In this document: positions 33,501-48,500 of the stretch, piece by piece
How the letters are laid out: each line of letters opens with the position of its first letter
Numbering within the stretch: position 1 is the stretch's first letter
Origin: Drechmeria coniospora
Lineage: Eukaryota; Ascomycota; Sordariomycetes; Hypocreales; Ophiocordycipitaceae
DNA: 64,000 bases
Assembly (NCBI RefSeq): GCF_001625195.1
Contig: NC_054389.1
Location: forward strand, 744,001 to 808,000
Direction: 5' to 3'
Position numbers and translations under genes: made by a program
Notes under the pieces: generated by a model
What the model saw: the letters and a program-made list of their open reading frames with translations, nothing else
Database searches by the model: none
Told to the model about the DNA's origin: nothing

Positions 33501-36500
33501 GGCAGAAAGGTTCTACTAACACTTCTGCTACAAATTTCTTGACAAGTACTATAACTGGGGATACCACAACTGAGCACGATGAACCGACGAGTGTTACTCT
33601 GAATGACGGACGGTCTACGAGTGTTGTGGATTTTACCTTTGTGACTGGAGAAACTGTTGAAACCACTACCTTCAGCATTGAAACGGCTCTTACTGCTAGC
33701 GAAACGGGAGAACCGTCAACCTCCTCCGTGACCTCAACTACCACAGACACCACGGAGAATACTAGTGGTAGCGAACAAAGCTCAACAACGAGGAGAAACC
33801 AACAGCATAATTCTTTCGGTGAGGCTCCAAGTGACGCCCCCGGGACCATGACTGAAAACAATTTTACGTCCAGCTCTACTGTTGAAGAGACTGGAGTATC
33901 AACTAGCAGTAGCGGCGCGATAACTACTGAAACAACTGGGATGACGACCATAAAATATCCTACTACCACTGCTACTGGGGAAACTGACGGAAAAACTAGC
34001 AGTAGCGGTACTATCGCCAGCGACACAGCTAGGAATACGAGCGGAAACAATACTAACATCTCTGCTGTTAGTGAAACTGGAGGAATGACTAGCAATGGTG
34101 ATGAAACAGCTACTGATACAACTGCGAGTACAACCAGAAACGATACTACCATCTCTACTGTTCGGGACATTGAAGGAATACCCAGTACAACAGCTACTGA
34201 TACAACTGGGACTGTGGCCGAAAGCAAGAAAACCGCAGGAACAACTATCCGTAGCAATCCAAACCCTACTGGTACAACTGGGATCACAACTGGAAGCAGT
34301 TCTATTATCTCTACCGTTTTGGAAACTGAAGGAACAACTAGTAGCAGCGGTACAAAACTTACTGATAGCACTGGAAGTGCAACCGGAATGGGTACTACCA
34401 GTTCTACTCGTGGGGAAACCGATAGAGTAGCTAGTAGCAGTGGCGCTGAAGGTACTGGCACACCTTTGAGCACAACCGGAAACACTACCATCTCTACTGT
34501 TCGGACAACTGAAGGAATAACCAGAAAAAGCGGTGTGGCAGGTACTGAGACAACCAGGACTGCGGCCGGGAACGATGCTACCATCTCCAGTATTATGGAA
34601 ACCGAAGGAACAATTAGTAGTAGCGGTACGATTGCTGCTGAACTAACCGGGACTGTGACTGGAAACAATACTACCAGTTCTGCTGTTAGGGAAACTGGGG
34701 GAACAACTAGCAGTGGTGGCACCACAGTTACGTATGAGACCCCGGAGTCGGCGATGACAAGCAGAAATCCAACCAGCGCGCCTGCAACGAGTGGAACACC
34801 GCCCGTTGGAGACTCAACTACTGGAACTGTTTTGACCAGAGAGGCGACTATTGGAACCATTCCAACTGAAGACTCAATCACAGCGACTACATCAACTACA
34901 AGACTTTTTACCGGAGATGGCGATACAATAGACACATCTATGAGAACGTTGGCTACTAGAGATGCATCCACTCTGGACCTAACTACTGGAACCTCAGCCA
35001 CTGAAACCACAACCACAGAAACGTCATCTACCGAAGTCTTGACTACTGCATTGTATTCCACCAGAGACTCAACTGCGGAAGGCTCAACCACTGGCCATTT
35101 GACATCTGGGGTATCCACCAATGAATCATTGACTACTCAAACCTCAACCAATTTGGGAATCTCAACGATCACGAGGTCATTTACCGGTCACAAAGAGATA
35201 TTACTAAGTACTATGGAATCCTCAACTGATGGACTATCAGATGGGAGCATTTCAAGCAGGAGTGATCGAGCAGCAAGTACTGGTCTATTTGATGAGGTCA
35301 CAACTACTACTGAAGCCCTGGCGCAAACAAGTGGTACCAAGAGCAGTATCGGAACTACAACTTTTGTGGAAGGAGGGGAGTTTAAAACAAGTACTGGGAA
35401 TTCAGCCGAAACCAGTGGCACACAAGGTGATGTAAGCACAACTACTGGGGATTCCGAGGAGATTACAACAACTCCGAGCAAAATCTCAATCATTGAAAGC
35501 TCAAACAGTGATACCGGTCAGGAGACTACAACTGCCATGCAGTCGCAGGAAAACACAATTTCTACCGGGTTCTCAACAACTCAGACCAAAAGCGAGACCA
35601 ACAGTGAAGGTGGAATAACTCCCAAAGACCCTACCATGACTAGTAGAACTTTCGTCGCATCTAGTGAAACAATCAGTACTAGAAACTGGTTTTCCAGCAG
35701 CTCGGGCAGGTCTACAACTACAACTGTGGAGTTGGTCAGCTCTAATAGTGATGAAACCACAACGGCGAGAAAGTCCGAAATCGGTACGATTTCTGCAAAC
35801 TCATCAACCACTCAGACAGCAAGCGACGCGAGTATTGAGGGAGAAGCATACACCAAGAGTAGTACGACGTCCAATAAACCCTCAGCTGATGATAATGGCA
35901 CATCTAGTGGTACAGCAACAACTGCGAACGAGTCCGAATATGCCACGTCTTCTACTGGCGAGTCAAAAACCGAATCAACAAACAGCGCTCGCAGTGAATC
36001 AACCAGGACAGCCACGGAGTCAGAAAAGGCCACGCGAATTACGGAAATCATGGCAACCACAACTCAAACTAGTAGCACAACTAGTGAAGGAAGTACAGGC
36101 CATAGTGTGTCCACTGAGCCTATGGTGGCTATTCCAGATTCAACTACAACTACTGAAACCTCAAGTGAGACTAATATTGAGCATTCATCAAGTACTATAC
36201 GGTCTGAAGAACTCTTCAAGACTACTAGAAGCTTCGACAAAAATGGTACTACAAGTGAAAGAGCTACGACTGACATAGGGCCAGTAGAGGGTACAATCAC
36301 TGCTGGAACATCAGCCTCAAGCGACTCAACCATTGAAATCTCAAGTGGTACTATTAGTGAAAGCACACAAATTACAGGTGCCTCCACGAGTACTGCTAGA
36401 AGCTCAGTCAAGGTTTCTAGTACAAGTAGTGAGAGTTTTACAACTGATGAAGATTCTAGAGAGACTCCATTCACTTCTGCAGCTTCTACCACAGTCATGA

Positions 36501-39500
36501 TCAGCGACACCAGAAGACACACTACAGAAACCATCAATGACTCAGCAGAACATAGTATTGGCGATCGCAGTCACGTACAAACAGGTACTGGGGGTTCTGG
36601 GGAGAATACAATCGTCTCCACTTTGATACTTGGCACCTCCAATGCAGGGATTGGAACAATTGTCGGCACAGCAACGGTTACAGGGACCAAACCAACAGCT
36701 TCAATTATTGGCAAAGAGACCTCCAAAAATGATGATGAAGAAATTACGAGGACAGAAGTTCTGACGACTGAGATTTTAAGTGGCAATTGCAAGGAAACTA
36801 CATCTATTACCCCAACTACCGTGACTCCAAGTGGCTCTACTGAAGAGTCTACCTCAGGAGACACATCAGGAACCAATACCTCAGGCAGTACTGGTGAACA
36901 AGGCAAAACCTCAAGAGCCACGACTACAACAGCCTCCGCGGTTGAAACCTGGAGCGAAATGGATACCACGAGCTCGGGAATCTCGAAAGCTAGTACATCA
37001 GCCAGTACCATTACTGGAGATGAAGTTTCAAGAACTCCGACCGCCGAATCCATGTCAACGACAGAGGCTGTGAGCGGCACAGACGTGAAAGCTACAACTA
37101 AATCCTCAACCCAGACATCACGAGGCTCCAACAAAGACTCAAAAACATCAGCAATTACAAACTCAAGAGCCACAGAGACCGGGGGTTCCTCAAGAACTGG
37201 GACGCAGGATAACACCATCAATGAGGCCACACAATCGGGAACCATATTATCGTCTAAAACTGAGGGTGCAAGCGGAAATAGTGATAATCGTGCAACTTTC
37301 ACGCCCCTGGAAACGGAGATTTCAAGTAAGACTAGCGAAGTAGATACAGTCACCGGAGCTTCATCACCGACTCAGAGTTCAAGAGGGACCAGTGAAACCA
37401 TGACTACAACTGCAAATAGCGGAGCCTCATCAATGATTGCTAACTCAGGTAGCACTACAAAAGCGGTCACAACCTCAGGAACTACAGGGACCGAGACTTC
37501 ATCAACCACCTACAACATACCTGGCACTAGCAACAATGCAGCATACTGGACCTCAACTACTGAGCCCCTAAGCGATATTAGTATTGGAACTCCAGGCTCC
37601 GTGATTTCATTAACAGAGATTTCAAGCGCCGATGAAGGCACGGCCATTTCTTTAACTACAGCGGCCTTTTCAACAACTGAAACCCCAAGCAGTGCTAGTC
37701 TAGATAACACAGCCGCAGCTATTACCACTGGGACAACGTCAATAACTGAAACGTTAAACGCAAATACTGAAGGCACATTCAGACACTCAACGACCGAAAC
37801 CCCAAGAGACACCATTCTTAATATCACAACCTCCATGACCTCGACGACTGAGATATTAAGCGGCACTTCTAGCGATTCCAAAGAATTTCTTTCAACCACT
37901 GAGTTGGCGTACGGTACAAGCACTGGGTTTGCATCAACAGTATCTGTGACAGAGACACCCATTAGCAACAACGACATCACAACACCCAGGACCTCAAGAA
38001 GCAATAGCAATGAAGTGCCTATGAATACGTCGTATGGGTCTTTAAGTGATACAACTGAAACAGTCACAGCAACTGGAGTCCCATCAACGGCTCAGACCTC
38101 AAGCAGCATCAATATGAAATCTGACGCTACGTTTTCCATGACAGAAGTCTCAAGCGGCACTAACCTTGAGGTAACCATTGAAACTGCAATGTCGGAGGCA
38201 TCAAGTGATATCAGCGAAGGGATCAAAACGTCTGGACCCTCAACAACGAGCGGCCCCGGTAAAGAAACCACAGCCACTGAAGAGTTTTCAACAGCTTGGG
38301 TCCCTAGCAGCACTAGCGATGAAGCTGTACCCTCAGTCTCAACAAAACAATCGGCAAGTGGTACCTATTCGGGGGTGGTATCAACAATGGAAACCCCAAC
38401 TGAAAGCGGTGGCGAAGCGAACACCACCAAAACCTCAATGATTAAGACCTCTGGCAACCATAGTGACGAAGCCACATCTACTAGAGTTACATCAGCCACC
38501 TCCAGTGCAGAATCGATCTCTGTGTCCATGCCGACTCCAACCAGCAGCCGTGAAGAGGACCCATCAGGAGCCGTGGGGTCTCCAACTCTAAGCAGCGCTA
38601 GTGAAGTGGGAACGTCTGGGTCTTCATCAACGCTGGGGGCCCCAAGCAACACGAATGACTCCGTCACCCTTACTAGAGTTACATCAGGTACTGAGATTCC
38701 AAAGAGTTCCAGTACAGAATCGTTTTCTGTATCCATAAAGACACCAAGCCACAGCAGTGACGAGGCTACAGTAGGAGTCTTAACGTCTCAGACTTCAAGC
38801 AGCGCTAGCAAGGTGGTGACAGACTACAGGCCTTCATCAAGGTCGGGGGCGCCGAGCAGCACAAGTGACGAAGTCACTCCTACCAGAACCACAACAGCTA
38901 ATGAGCCTCCAAAGAGCTCTAGTGAAAAATCGAGCTCCGTATCCATACGGACCCCAAAAAACAGCAGTGACGAGGCTACAGCAGGAGCATCCACGTCTCA
39001 GACTCTAAGCAGCGATAGTGCAATGGTAACAAACTCCTGGCCGGCATCAACGCTGGGAGCTCTGAGCGGCACAAGTGACGAAGTCACTCCTACCAGAACT
39101 ACAACAGCTAATGAGCCTCCAAAGAGCTCCAGTGAAAAATCAAGCTCTGCATCCATACGGACCCCAAACAACAGCAGTGACGAGGCTACAGCAGGAGCCT
39201 CCACGTCTCAGACTCTAAGCAGCGCTAATGCAGTGGTAACAAACCCCTCACCGGCATCAACGCTGGGAGCTCTGAGCAGCACCAGGGAGCAAGACACATT
39301 CGCAATCCCCACGACCCAGATCCTAAGTAGCAATAGTGGAATGACTACATCAAGAATTTCATCGACTCAGATACGAAGCAGTACTACCGAAGAATTTTCA
39401 GCCTCTACAACATCCTCTTCTGACACAACAATCAGTATCAGCATTGAAGCTACATCAACATTGTTGACGTTGAAGTCTTCAGGGAACATTACTGAAGCGA

Positions 39501-42500
39501 ATACATCAAGAGAATTACCGAACCCCGAGACGACGAGAAGCGCTAGTGAAGATGATTTTTCAAGAACCGTAACAACTAGGGCACTAAGCATTACCAGCGA
39601 TATGTCGGAATCAGCTACTTCAACGGCTCAGATCTCAAAGGTCACAATCAAAGCAACCACAGCGACCGAATACTCGTCAATGTTTGGATCTGACACTATG
39701 AGCAACGACGCTACGCAAGAATTCTCATCCAAGGCTATAACTCTGAGAAGCTCCAGTGACGAAGCTATCAACGCATCGTCCACGAGTCAGAGTCCAGGCA
39801 GCTATATCAAAACATTCACAACCACTGAGGCGTCTTTGTTTTCCGAGACTCCGAGAAGTAGCAGCAATGAAGCCACATCGAGAGGCTCACTGAAAGCTCC
39901 AACGAGCAGCACGAATGACGAAGCTATATCTGGGACTCTAACCCTGAGTGGCACAACAGAGGCGGCAACGTCAGGAGGTTCAACAACTGAATCAAGCGGC
40001 ACTGATAATGACAAAAGCTCTGAAGCCTCATATACCACACAATCTCTCGGGGATTCCAGTGAAGTTGCTACCTCAGAAAGTCCCAGTACAATGTCTTCAA
40101 CTGGAGCTAGCACCGATGCCACTGCAGATGTCACATCTACGATCCAGAACTCCAGTGACACCAGAAATGAGGCCGCATCAGAAAGATCTACCACAAAATC
40201 ATCAACCAATCATGCTACCAGTAACTATGTTGCAAGTTCTAATGCCTCAACTATAACACATAATTCAAGGGGCATCAGCGAAGTAGCTACATCAGGAAGC
40301 ACCATAAACGGATTGTCAAGTATTATTGCTACCAATAACGAAGGTTCAAGTACTACTAATGCAATACAGACATCAAGTGGTACCAGAAACGACGTTTCAA
40401 CAAGAAGCTCTATGACAATATCATCAACTGGTACTGATGCCAGCACAATGAACGGATTGTCAAGTATTATTGCTACCAATGATGGATCTTCAAGTGCTAC
40501 TAATGCAATACAGACATCAAGTGGTACTAGCAACGACGCTACAACTAGAAGTTCTATAACAATATCATCAACTGGTGCTGATGCCAGCACAATGAACGGA
40601 TCATCAAGTATTATTGCTACCAATAATGGATCTTCAAGTACTACCAATGCAATACAGACATCAAGTGGTACCAGCAACGACGCCACAACCAGAAGCTCTA
40701 TGACAATATCATCAACTGGTACTGATGCCGGTACAATGAACGGATCATCGAGTATTATTGCTACTAATGACGGATCTTCAAGTGCTACTAATTCAATACA
40801 GACATCAAGGGGTACCAGCAACAACGCTACAACCAAAAGCTCTATGACAAAATCATCAACTGGCACTAATACCAGTACCAAGGACGGATTTCCAAGTAAC
40901 CCTGCTACCAATACTGAAGCTACTAGTGCTTTAAGTATGATGCAAACTTCAAGGGGAGCCAGCAACGACGCTACAACGGGAAGCTCTACAACAAAATCAT
41001 CAACCGGTACTGATACCAACACCAAGAACGGATTTCCAAGTAACACTGCTACCAATACCGAAGATACTAGTACCTCAAGTACAATGCAATCATCAAGTGG
41101 TATTAGCAACGACGCTACAACCAAAAGCTCTATGACAAAATCATCAACCGGCACGGAGACCAGCACAATGAACGGATCATCAAGTATTATTGCTACCAAT
41201 GACGGATCTTCAAGTGCTACCAATGCAATACAGACATCAGGGGGTACCAGTAACGACGCTACAACGGGAAGCTCTATAACAAAATTATCAACTGGTACTG
41301 ATACCAGCACTAAGAACGGATTTCCAAGTAACATTGCTACCAATACCGTAGCTAATGGTACCTCAAGTATGATGCAAACATCAAGAGGAGCCAGCAACGA
41401 CGCTACAACAGGAAGCTCTATGACAAAATCATCTACTGGTGCTGATATCAACACCACGAACGAATCGCCAAGAAACACTGTTACCAATAACGAAGCCACT
41501 AGTGCCTCAATTATGATGCCGACATCAAGGGAAACCAGCGAAGAGACTATATCGGGTGCGTCAAGAATAGCATCAAGTAGCACAAACACTGGTGAGGACG
41601 CTATCACAGGGTTCACTTCAACAGCTGAGGCCCCAAGTGGTACTGCAATAGGAGATGTGACGACAAAAAAACAACACGGCTCCAGCAATGGGTACATAAC
41701 CTCCAGAGACATGGAAACAACAGTCTCGAGTGACACTGGTGAAGAACCTTCATCAGGTACTCAAAAAACAGAATCAACAAGGGATACCAGCACACCCTCC
41801 ATGACGCTTGGATCCTCATCAGCACCCCAGATTTCAAGCCACACAAATGCGGAAACTACAGCTTCAGAGGTCTTACCAATGACAGAATCCTTAAGGAGCA
41901 CGGCTTCTTCAGCAGCCTCACAAATGGTCGATGCACCAAGCAGTGCTGACGGAGCTACATCGGAAGCCTCGTCAACAACTAAAACCGTAAATACTGCAGC
42001 TGAGGGAACTGAATCAGAGACCGAAACGAGGGAAACACCAAGTGGAAGAAGCCAAGTGAGCACAACCTTGGGGGTCTCATCGGGAATACAGACCTCAAGA
42101 GAATCCAGTGAAGTAACTACGACAACCCGTGGCAACAGCGACAAAACTACATCGAGCAGCAAAATCGAGACCGCCGGAGCTTCCACCCCTACAGAAAACT
42201 GCTACCCAAGTTGTGTCAACAGCAGTGTCTGTGTTGGAGGAATCTGCCGGCTACCGTGCAACGCAGCAGTCGACTGCATTGACGGCGCCATTTGCATTGA
42301 CAATTTTTGCACCTCCAACAAGACCTGCACATCGGATGGGGAGTGTGGAGACGGTGTATGCGTTGCCGGACGGTGCAAAGCGATTGTTTATCCACCGTGC
42401 ACATTGTCAGGGAATTGTACGGATGGTGAATCCTGCATATCTGACTTTTGCCTCCCTACCTCGCTTACGGCTTGCTTACGGAACAATACCTGCGCGGCGC

Positions 42501-45500
42501 ATCAGACTTGCGTTGGAACGGTCTGTCTCCCCACGCTGCTGGCGACTTGCGAGAGTGATTCTTCATGCGGAATCGGCCAGGTGTGCCGTCTCGACCGATG
42601 CATCCCCGACCTCCTTACTGTCTGCACATCCAACACGAACTGCAGTGCGGTCCAGACGTGCGTTGCCGGGCTATGCCTGTCACAGGTTTACCAGCCATGC
42701 ACAATAGGCCAGGACTGCAATAACGGCGAGGAATGCTTGGGCGGCTCGTGTCTTCGGAGCGGACTGCTGCATTGCCTGGTTGATGCTGACTGCGGTGCTG
42801 GCCAGCGGTGTATTGAGGGCGCTGTTTGCCTACCTGACATCCTCTCGTCCTGCACGTCGGATGAACAGTGCGGCTTTGGAAATGTGTGCAGGCTGGAAGT
42901 CTGCTTGCCGCGTACGCTGGCGAATTGCACTATTGATCAAGGCTGTGTTGACAGGTCCTTGGTCTGCAATGCTGGGTTCTGCCTCCCACCACTGTTCCCA
43001 CCATGCTCGGAGGAAGACGACTGCATTGAGGGGCAGACATGTACGGCAGGGATGACGTGCCTACCATCAGGGCTCGAGACGTGTCTGGTTCCAGATGGGC
43101 AATGCGGTGCCGATCAAACTTGCAGGAATGGAACCTGTCTTCCTACAGTCCTGCCCGCTTGTATCAACGACACCACATGTGGCAGCGAACAAATCTGCAG
43201 GTTGGGTTACTGCATACCCAAGGGGCTTGTCGTCTGCCAAAACGACAGTCAATGCGGAAACGGGGAGGGGTGCGTTGCCGGCATCTGTCTCCCCGAAGCA
43301 CTCCCTCCTTGCGCAGACGACGCCAACTGCGGTGAGGCAGATGTCTGTGCTGGCAGTGTTTGTCTTCCCGGCAATCTCACAGCTTGCGGTGGTGCGACCG
43401 ACCCGATCTGCGGCGAAGGCCAGACTTGTGTCGGAGGACGATGTCTACCAGCGAATCTGCCGGCGTGCGAAGACGATCATGGATGCAGCACAGGAAAGGT
43501 CTGCAGACTGGACTTATGCCTCCCCTCCAAACCCATTCTCTGTACCACGAACGGGACGGAATGTGTCGTTGCCGAGCTCGTCTGCTCGGGAGGTCTTTGC
43601 TTACCCTCGATTTACCCCCCCTGCATCATCAGCAGAGATTGCGATGCCACCTACGCCTGTCGATCGGGAACTTGCCTCCCTGAAACGTTGCCGGTATGCG
43701 GAATCGACGAGGACTGCGTTGGCGGCCGCCAGTGCGTCGGTAGTGTCTGTCTCCCCCCTATGCTTCCTGTGTGTGCGGCAGACGGCGACTGCGGCACGAG
43801 CCAAGTGTGTCGGCAGGACAGGTGCATTCCCTCTGAGCTCACAAGTTGCAACGCCACGGGAGATTGTGGTTCTCACCAGCGGTGCTCGGCCGGTCTGTGC
43901 ATCCCCGAGTTGCTACCACCGTGTTTGATATCTGGAGACTGCGGTAGAGGCGCGTTATGTCGCAACGGTACCTGCCTCCCAGACAAACTTCCCGCCTGCT
44001 CGTTCAGTGGAGAGCCTTGTGCTTCCGGCGACCAGAGATGCGTCGCTGGTGTGTGTGTCCCAAGCGACCTGCCAACCTGCGGCGTCGATGCTGACTGCGG
44101 CGCCGGCCGCGTCTGCCGTCTCGGACTTTGCTTCCCTAACGCGGCAACCACCTGCACGGCGGACAACCCATCCGCATGCGATGGTGGAGAATCGTGCAGA
44201 GGCGGTCTTTGCGTCCCCAAGGTCTTTGCGCACTGCTCAACAAGCGTAGATTGTCTCCGAGGCCAGGCGTGTACGGAGGGCGTGTGTATCCCGACCATCT
44301 TTTCCAACTGCACCGATACTTGCCCCGCGCAGCAGTCGTGCGTGTCCGGCATATGCCTGCCCTCGGCTCTTCCAGATTGCGACGCAGATACCGACTGCGG
44401 CAATCGGCAAGTCTGCCGGCTCGGGCGATGCATTCCCGCTTCCTTGGTACCCTGCCAGAATAGCAGCTCATGCAGTGATTACCAAGCCTGCACGGCGGGA
44501 CTCTGTCTTCCAGAGCTGTACTCGCCCTGCAGCGAGAGCGCAGATTGCGGCAGGGGAAAGACGTGCTCCAGCGGCCTCTGCTTCCCGTCGACGTTCGATA
44601 CGTGCGAGATCATCGATACTTGCAATCACGGCCAGATCTGTCTTCTTGGTAAATGCCTGCCCAGCACACTCCTGACATGTGAGGCGGATGCAGACTGCGG
44701 TGGGGGACATGTCTGCCGCGAGACGGTCTGCCTCCCGACAGATGTCCGACTTTGCGAGACAGATGAGCAGTGCGATATGACGCAGCGTTGCGAGGGTGGC
44801 CTCTGCCTTCCAGAACCATTTCCGCCATGTCAAGCAGAGAGCGACTGCGCCAAAGGGCTGGATTGCCGGTCCGGGACGTGCGTTCCTAGCACACTAAGGC
44901 AATGCGAGAGCCAAGGGGGGTGCGATGCCGATGAGATGTGCATCGATGGCGTTTGCTTTCCAGACTTCCTAGCCACGTGTTCCAACGACGGCCAGTGCGG
45001 AAGCGGCCAAGTCTGCAGATTGGGTGTTTGCATCCCCGAGACAACAACCAACTGCACTATGACGAGCACTTGCAACCAGGGCCAGGTCTGCGCTGCCGGA
45101 ATCTGCGTGCCCGAAATATTTCCCCCGTGCAACACAGCAGTGAACTGCAGTGCCGGACTGGTGTGCTCATCCGGCCGGTGCCTCCCAGACGTCTTCCCGC
45201 CTTGCGGCGCCAGCAACTCGTGCGGCATCGGCCGCATTTGTGCGGAGGGTCTCTGCGTGCCGGACCTGCTCCCTGCTTGCACCAACGACACCTCCTGCGG
45301 GAGCGGCACCATCTGCAGGCTTAGTGTCTGCCTACCAAAAACAATCACGTCCTGTGCTGATGGCAGCTCCTGCGGCACGGGTCTAGAGTGCGTCTCAGGC
45401 GTCTGCATGCCGCCGAGGTATCCGCCATGCGCCGGCGCCGATGCCGATTGTGGGGCCGGCCGAAGCTGCACCGGCGGCGTGTGCCTGCCGAGCCTGGTTC

Positions 45501-48500
45501 CGTCCTGCGCTGGAGGCAATTCCACCTGTGCCGTCGGAAACATCTGCATTTCAGGAGCCTGTTTGCCTGATGCGCTCGACGCCTGCACAGCGGATGTCCA
45601 GTGCTCCAGCGCTCAGGTCTGTAGGCTTGGCCGTTGCTTGCCCAATGTCCTCACGGCATGCGGTAACGGCACCGCAGGATGTACCGCTCCGCTCGTTTGC
45701 ACGGAAAGCATCTGCCTGCTTCCACCAATACCCCCTTGCACATCGGCCGGAGACTGTATCCAAGCCGACCGCTGCGTCACCGGCGTTTGTCTCCCCGACG
45801 GGCTCGTCAACTGCACCACGAGCGCAGGCTGCATCAACGGTCAGAGTTGCACCGAGGGCGTTTGTCTGCCCGGCCTGCTGCCGCCATGCTCGAGCGACGC
45901 GACGTGCACCGGCATTGGCCAGGTATGTCGTCTCGGCGTCTGCATGCCTGGCGACGTCACCGTCTGCTCCTCCTCGAGCCAGTGCGTCGGCGGCAAGACG
46001 TGCACGTTTGGAATATGCCTGCCTACCGTGTTGCCACCGTGCAGCGTCACGCAAGACTGCAGCGCAGGACAGGTCTGCCAGGCCGGTACCTGTCTCCCTC
46101 AAGGACTGTCCAACTGCACCAGCAGCATCCAGTGTACCGTTGGACGAGCGTGTATAGGGGGGGTCTGTCTCCCCGGTGACATACTTGCACCATGCACCAG
46201 CGACGCGGCATGTGCCACCTCGGACGTTTGTAGGATCGGTGTTTGCGTACCACGCAACTTGACGAGTTGCAAAACCGATGCGCAGTGTGACGGCAACGAT
46301 AGCACTTGCACCTTTGGCATATGCCTCCCCACAGCCTTTCCAGGATGCAACGACAACGCAACCTGTCCAGTTGGCGAGAGCTGCCTTTCAGGGACTTGCC
46401 TACCTGCAAGCATCGTCGGTTGCCGCGATAATGGGACATGTGCCGAAGCAAATCAGATCTGCTCAGCCGCTGGCGTGTGCGTACCCGGCCTGCTCAAGTC
46501 CTGCACGAACGACTCTGGGTGCGAATTTACCTCGGTATGCCGGCTAGGATTCTGCATGCCGAGAAACGTGACGGCCTGTACGAACGATGGCCAGTGTGCC
46601 CCTGAACAGTCGTGCTCCGGTGGCATCTGCCTTCCGATTCCGTTCCCCAACTGCAGCGAGGGGAGCTGCGATGTAACAGCAAACACGACATGCGTCTCCG
46701 GCGTCTGCATCCCCAACAACTCCATTCATGGGTGCGTAACGTCGGCCGATTGTGCAAGTCGCCAGGTGTGCACTTCGGGAATCTGTCTACCGCAAGCTTT
46801 ACCCAGCTGCGGCATCGACAGCGACTGTGACGAAAGCCTCACCTGTCGTTTAGGAACCTGCATTCCCGGTCTGCTCATCCCATGTGGCTCCACAGCCGCG
46901 TGCCGCGCTGGTCAAACGTGTGAAGGAGGGCTCTGCGTGCCCCAATCCGTCCTCTGCACCTCAGACTCGCAATGCGGTGCCAACAAGGTCTGCCGCGCCG
47001 GTCTTTGCCTTCCACAGTCTTTCCCAACATGCAGCCCAGAAAGCGGCTGCACCAGTGGTCAAAACTGCACCGCCGGCTTCTGCTTCCCTTCGATGCTTGA
47101 CAAGTGCGCCGATGCCGCCGACTGTCCTGCGAGCACACCCATATGCTCCGGAGGTATATGCATGACCGCAGGCCTTACAACATGCGCCGCCGATATCGAC
47201 TGTGGCGGTTCCGAGACATGCCGAATCGGCTTGTGCATCCCGACCACGTTGCTCAACTGCGAAGCCGATGGCGATTGCAACGGCGCGAACAGCGAGGTCT
47301 GCCGTGTGGGCCTCTGCGTTTCGACGTTGCAACGCTGCGTCAACAACGTCGACTGCAACGCCTCTGTCAGCGAGGTCTGCGCGCTCGGTTTCTGCCGTCC
47401 AAAACCGCCGCCCGAGTGTGTGCTGGACGCCGACTGCGGCTCCGGCCGCTTTTGCTCACTCGGCGTGTGCCTGGCGCAGACGCTCTCCTGTAGTGGCAAC
47501 ACGGGCTGTGCGGTCGGTCAAATATGCACCGTCGGCGTGTGCACGCCGGACATGGCATCGGCATCCTGCGGCACGAATGGTGATTGCCTCCTCGGCGTCG
47601 GGCTCTGCCGACTCGGACTCTGCATCTGCGTTCTGGGTGTTTGCGGCCTGGATCCATCACTCACAGGGTGCACATCGACGACCGACTGTCCCACGGCACA
47701 AACTTGCCAGAGCGGCGTCTGCATAGCCGAAAAGGCGTGCCAGAGCGCAACCGATTGCGTTCTCGGCCTCGACATGTGTCGCCTGCCGGGGCTGTGCGTC
47801 TGTCTTGATGGCGTCTGCGCCCTCGGCGGCTCGGCCACGCCGCAATGTGCTTCCGACAACGACTGCACCGGCGGCCAAGCCTGCCAGGGTGGTGTCTGCG
47901 TCGCTCCAGACCCGTCCTGTCGTGAGGATGAAGACTGCGTCGGCAAGGTCCTCGGTGCAGACACCTGCCTCGTCGGCTTATGCAGCTGCGCTGACATCTC
48001 GGCGCAGTGCGTCTACCACGGTCCAGCAGCATGCTCGACCGCCGCGCAGTGCAACGGCACCCAGATCTGCACGACCGGCCGCTGCGTGCCGGCGATTCCG
48101 GCCTGCGCCGTGGACGTCGACTGCGGTGCGCAAAAGATATGTCAGTTCGGAAGCTGCGTAACCGGCTGCCGCACGAGCGCCGACTGCGCCGTTGCTGGGT
48201 ATGTCTGCAAGCTAGGCTCCTGCGTGTCCGGGTGCGCCTCCAACGCCGGTTGTGCCGCCGCCCAGAGCTGCCAGTTCGGACTCTGCGTCGACAACACGCT
48301 CGCTTCATGCACCACGAGCTCGCAGTGCCAAGCAGGACTCGTCTGCCAGCTTGGCAAGTGCATCCCCAACATCCTCTCCTTATGTCTCGGCGACTCTCAG
48401 TGTCCGACTGGTCAGATCTGCCCCTCGGGCATCTGCGTCGGCTGCATTCTCGACGAGCAGTGCGGCGCCGGCCGTGCCTGTTCAGATGGGCTCTGCATCG

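Noticed and set aside
33490..35121. 543-codon open frame on the minus strand inside the giant gene
   Set aside because: It is the antisense shadow of Ser/Thr codons, rich in Val/Ser with no domain, start context or neighbours that would support a gene.
40225..41736. 503-codon open frame on the minus strand over the 144-bp repeats
   Set aside because: The repeat length is a multiple of three, so any frame free of stops in one unit is free in all. It has no independent protein character.
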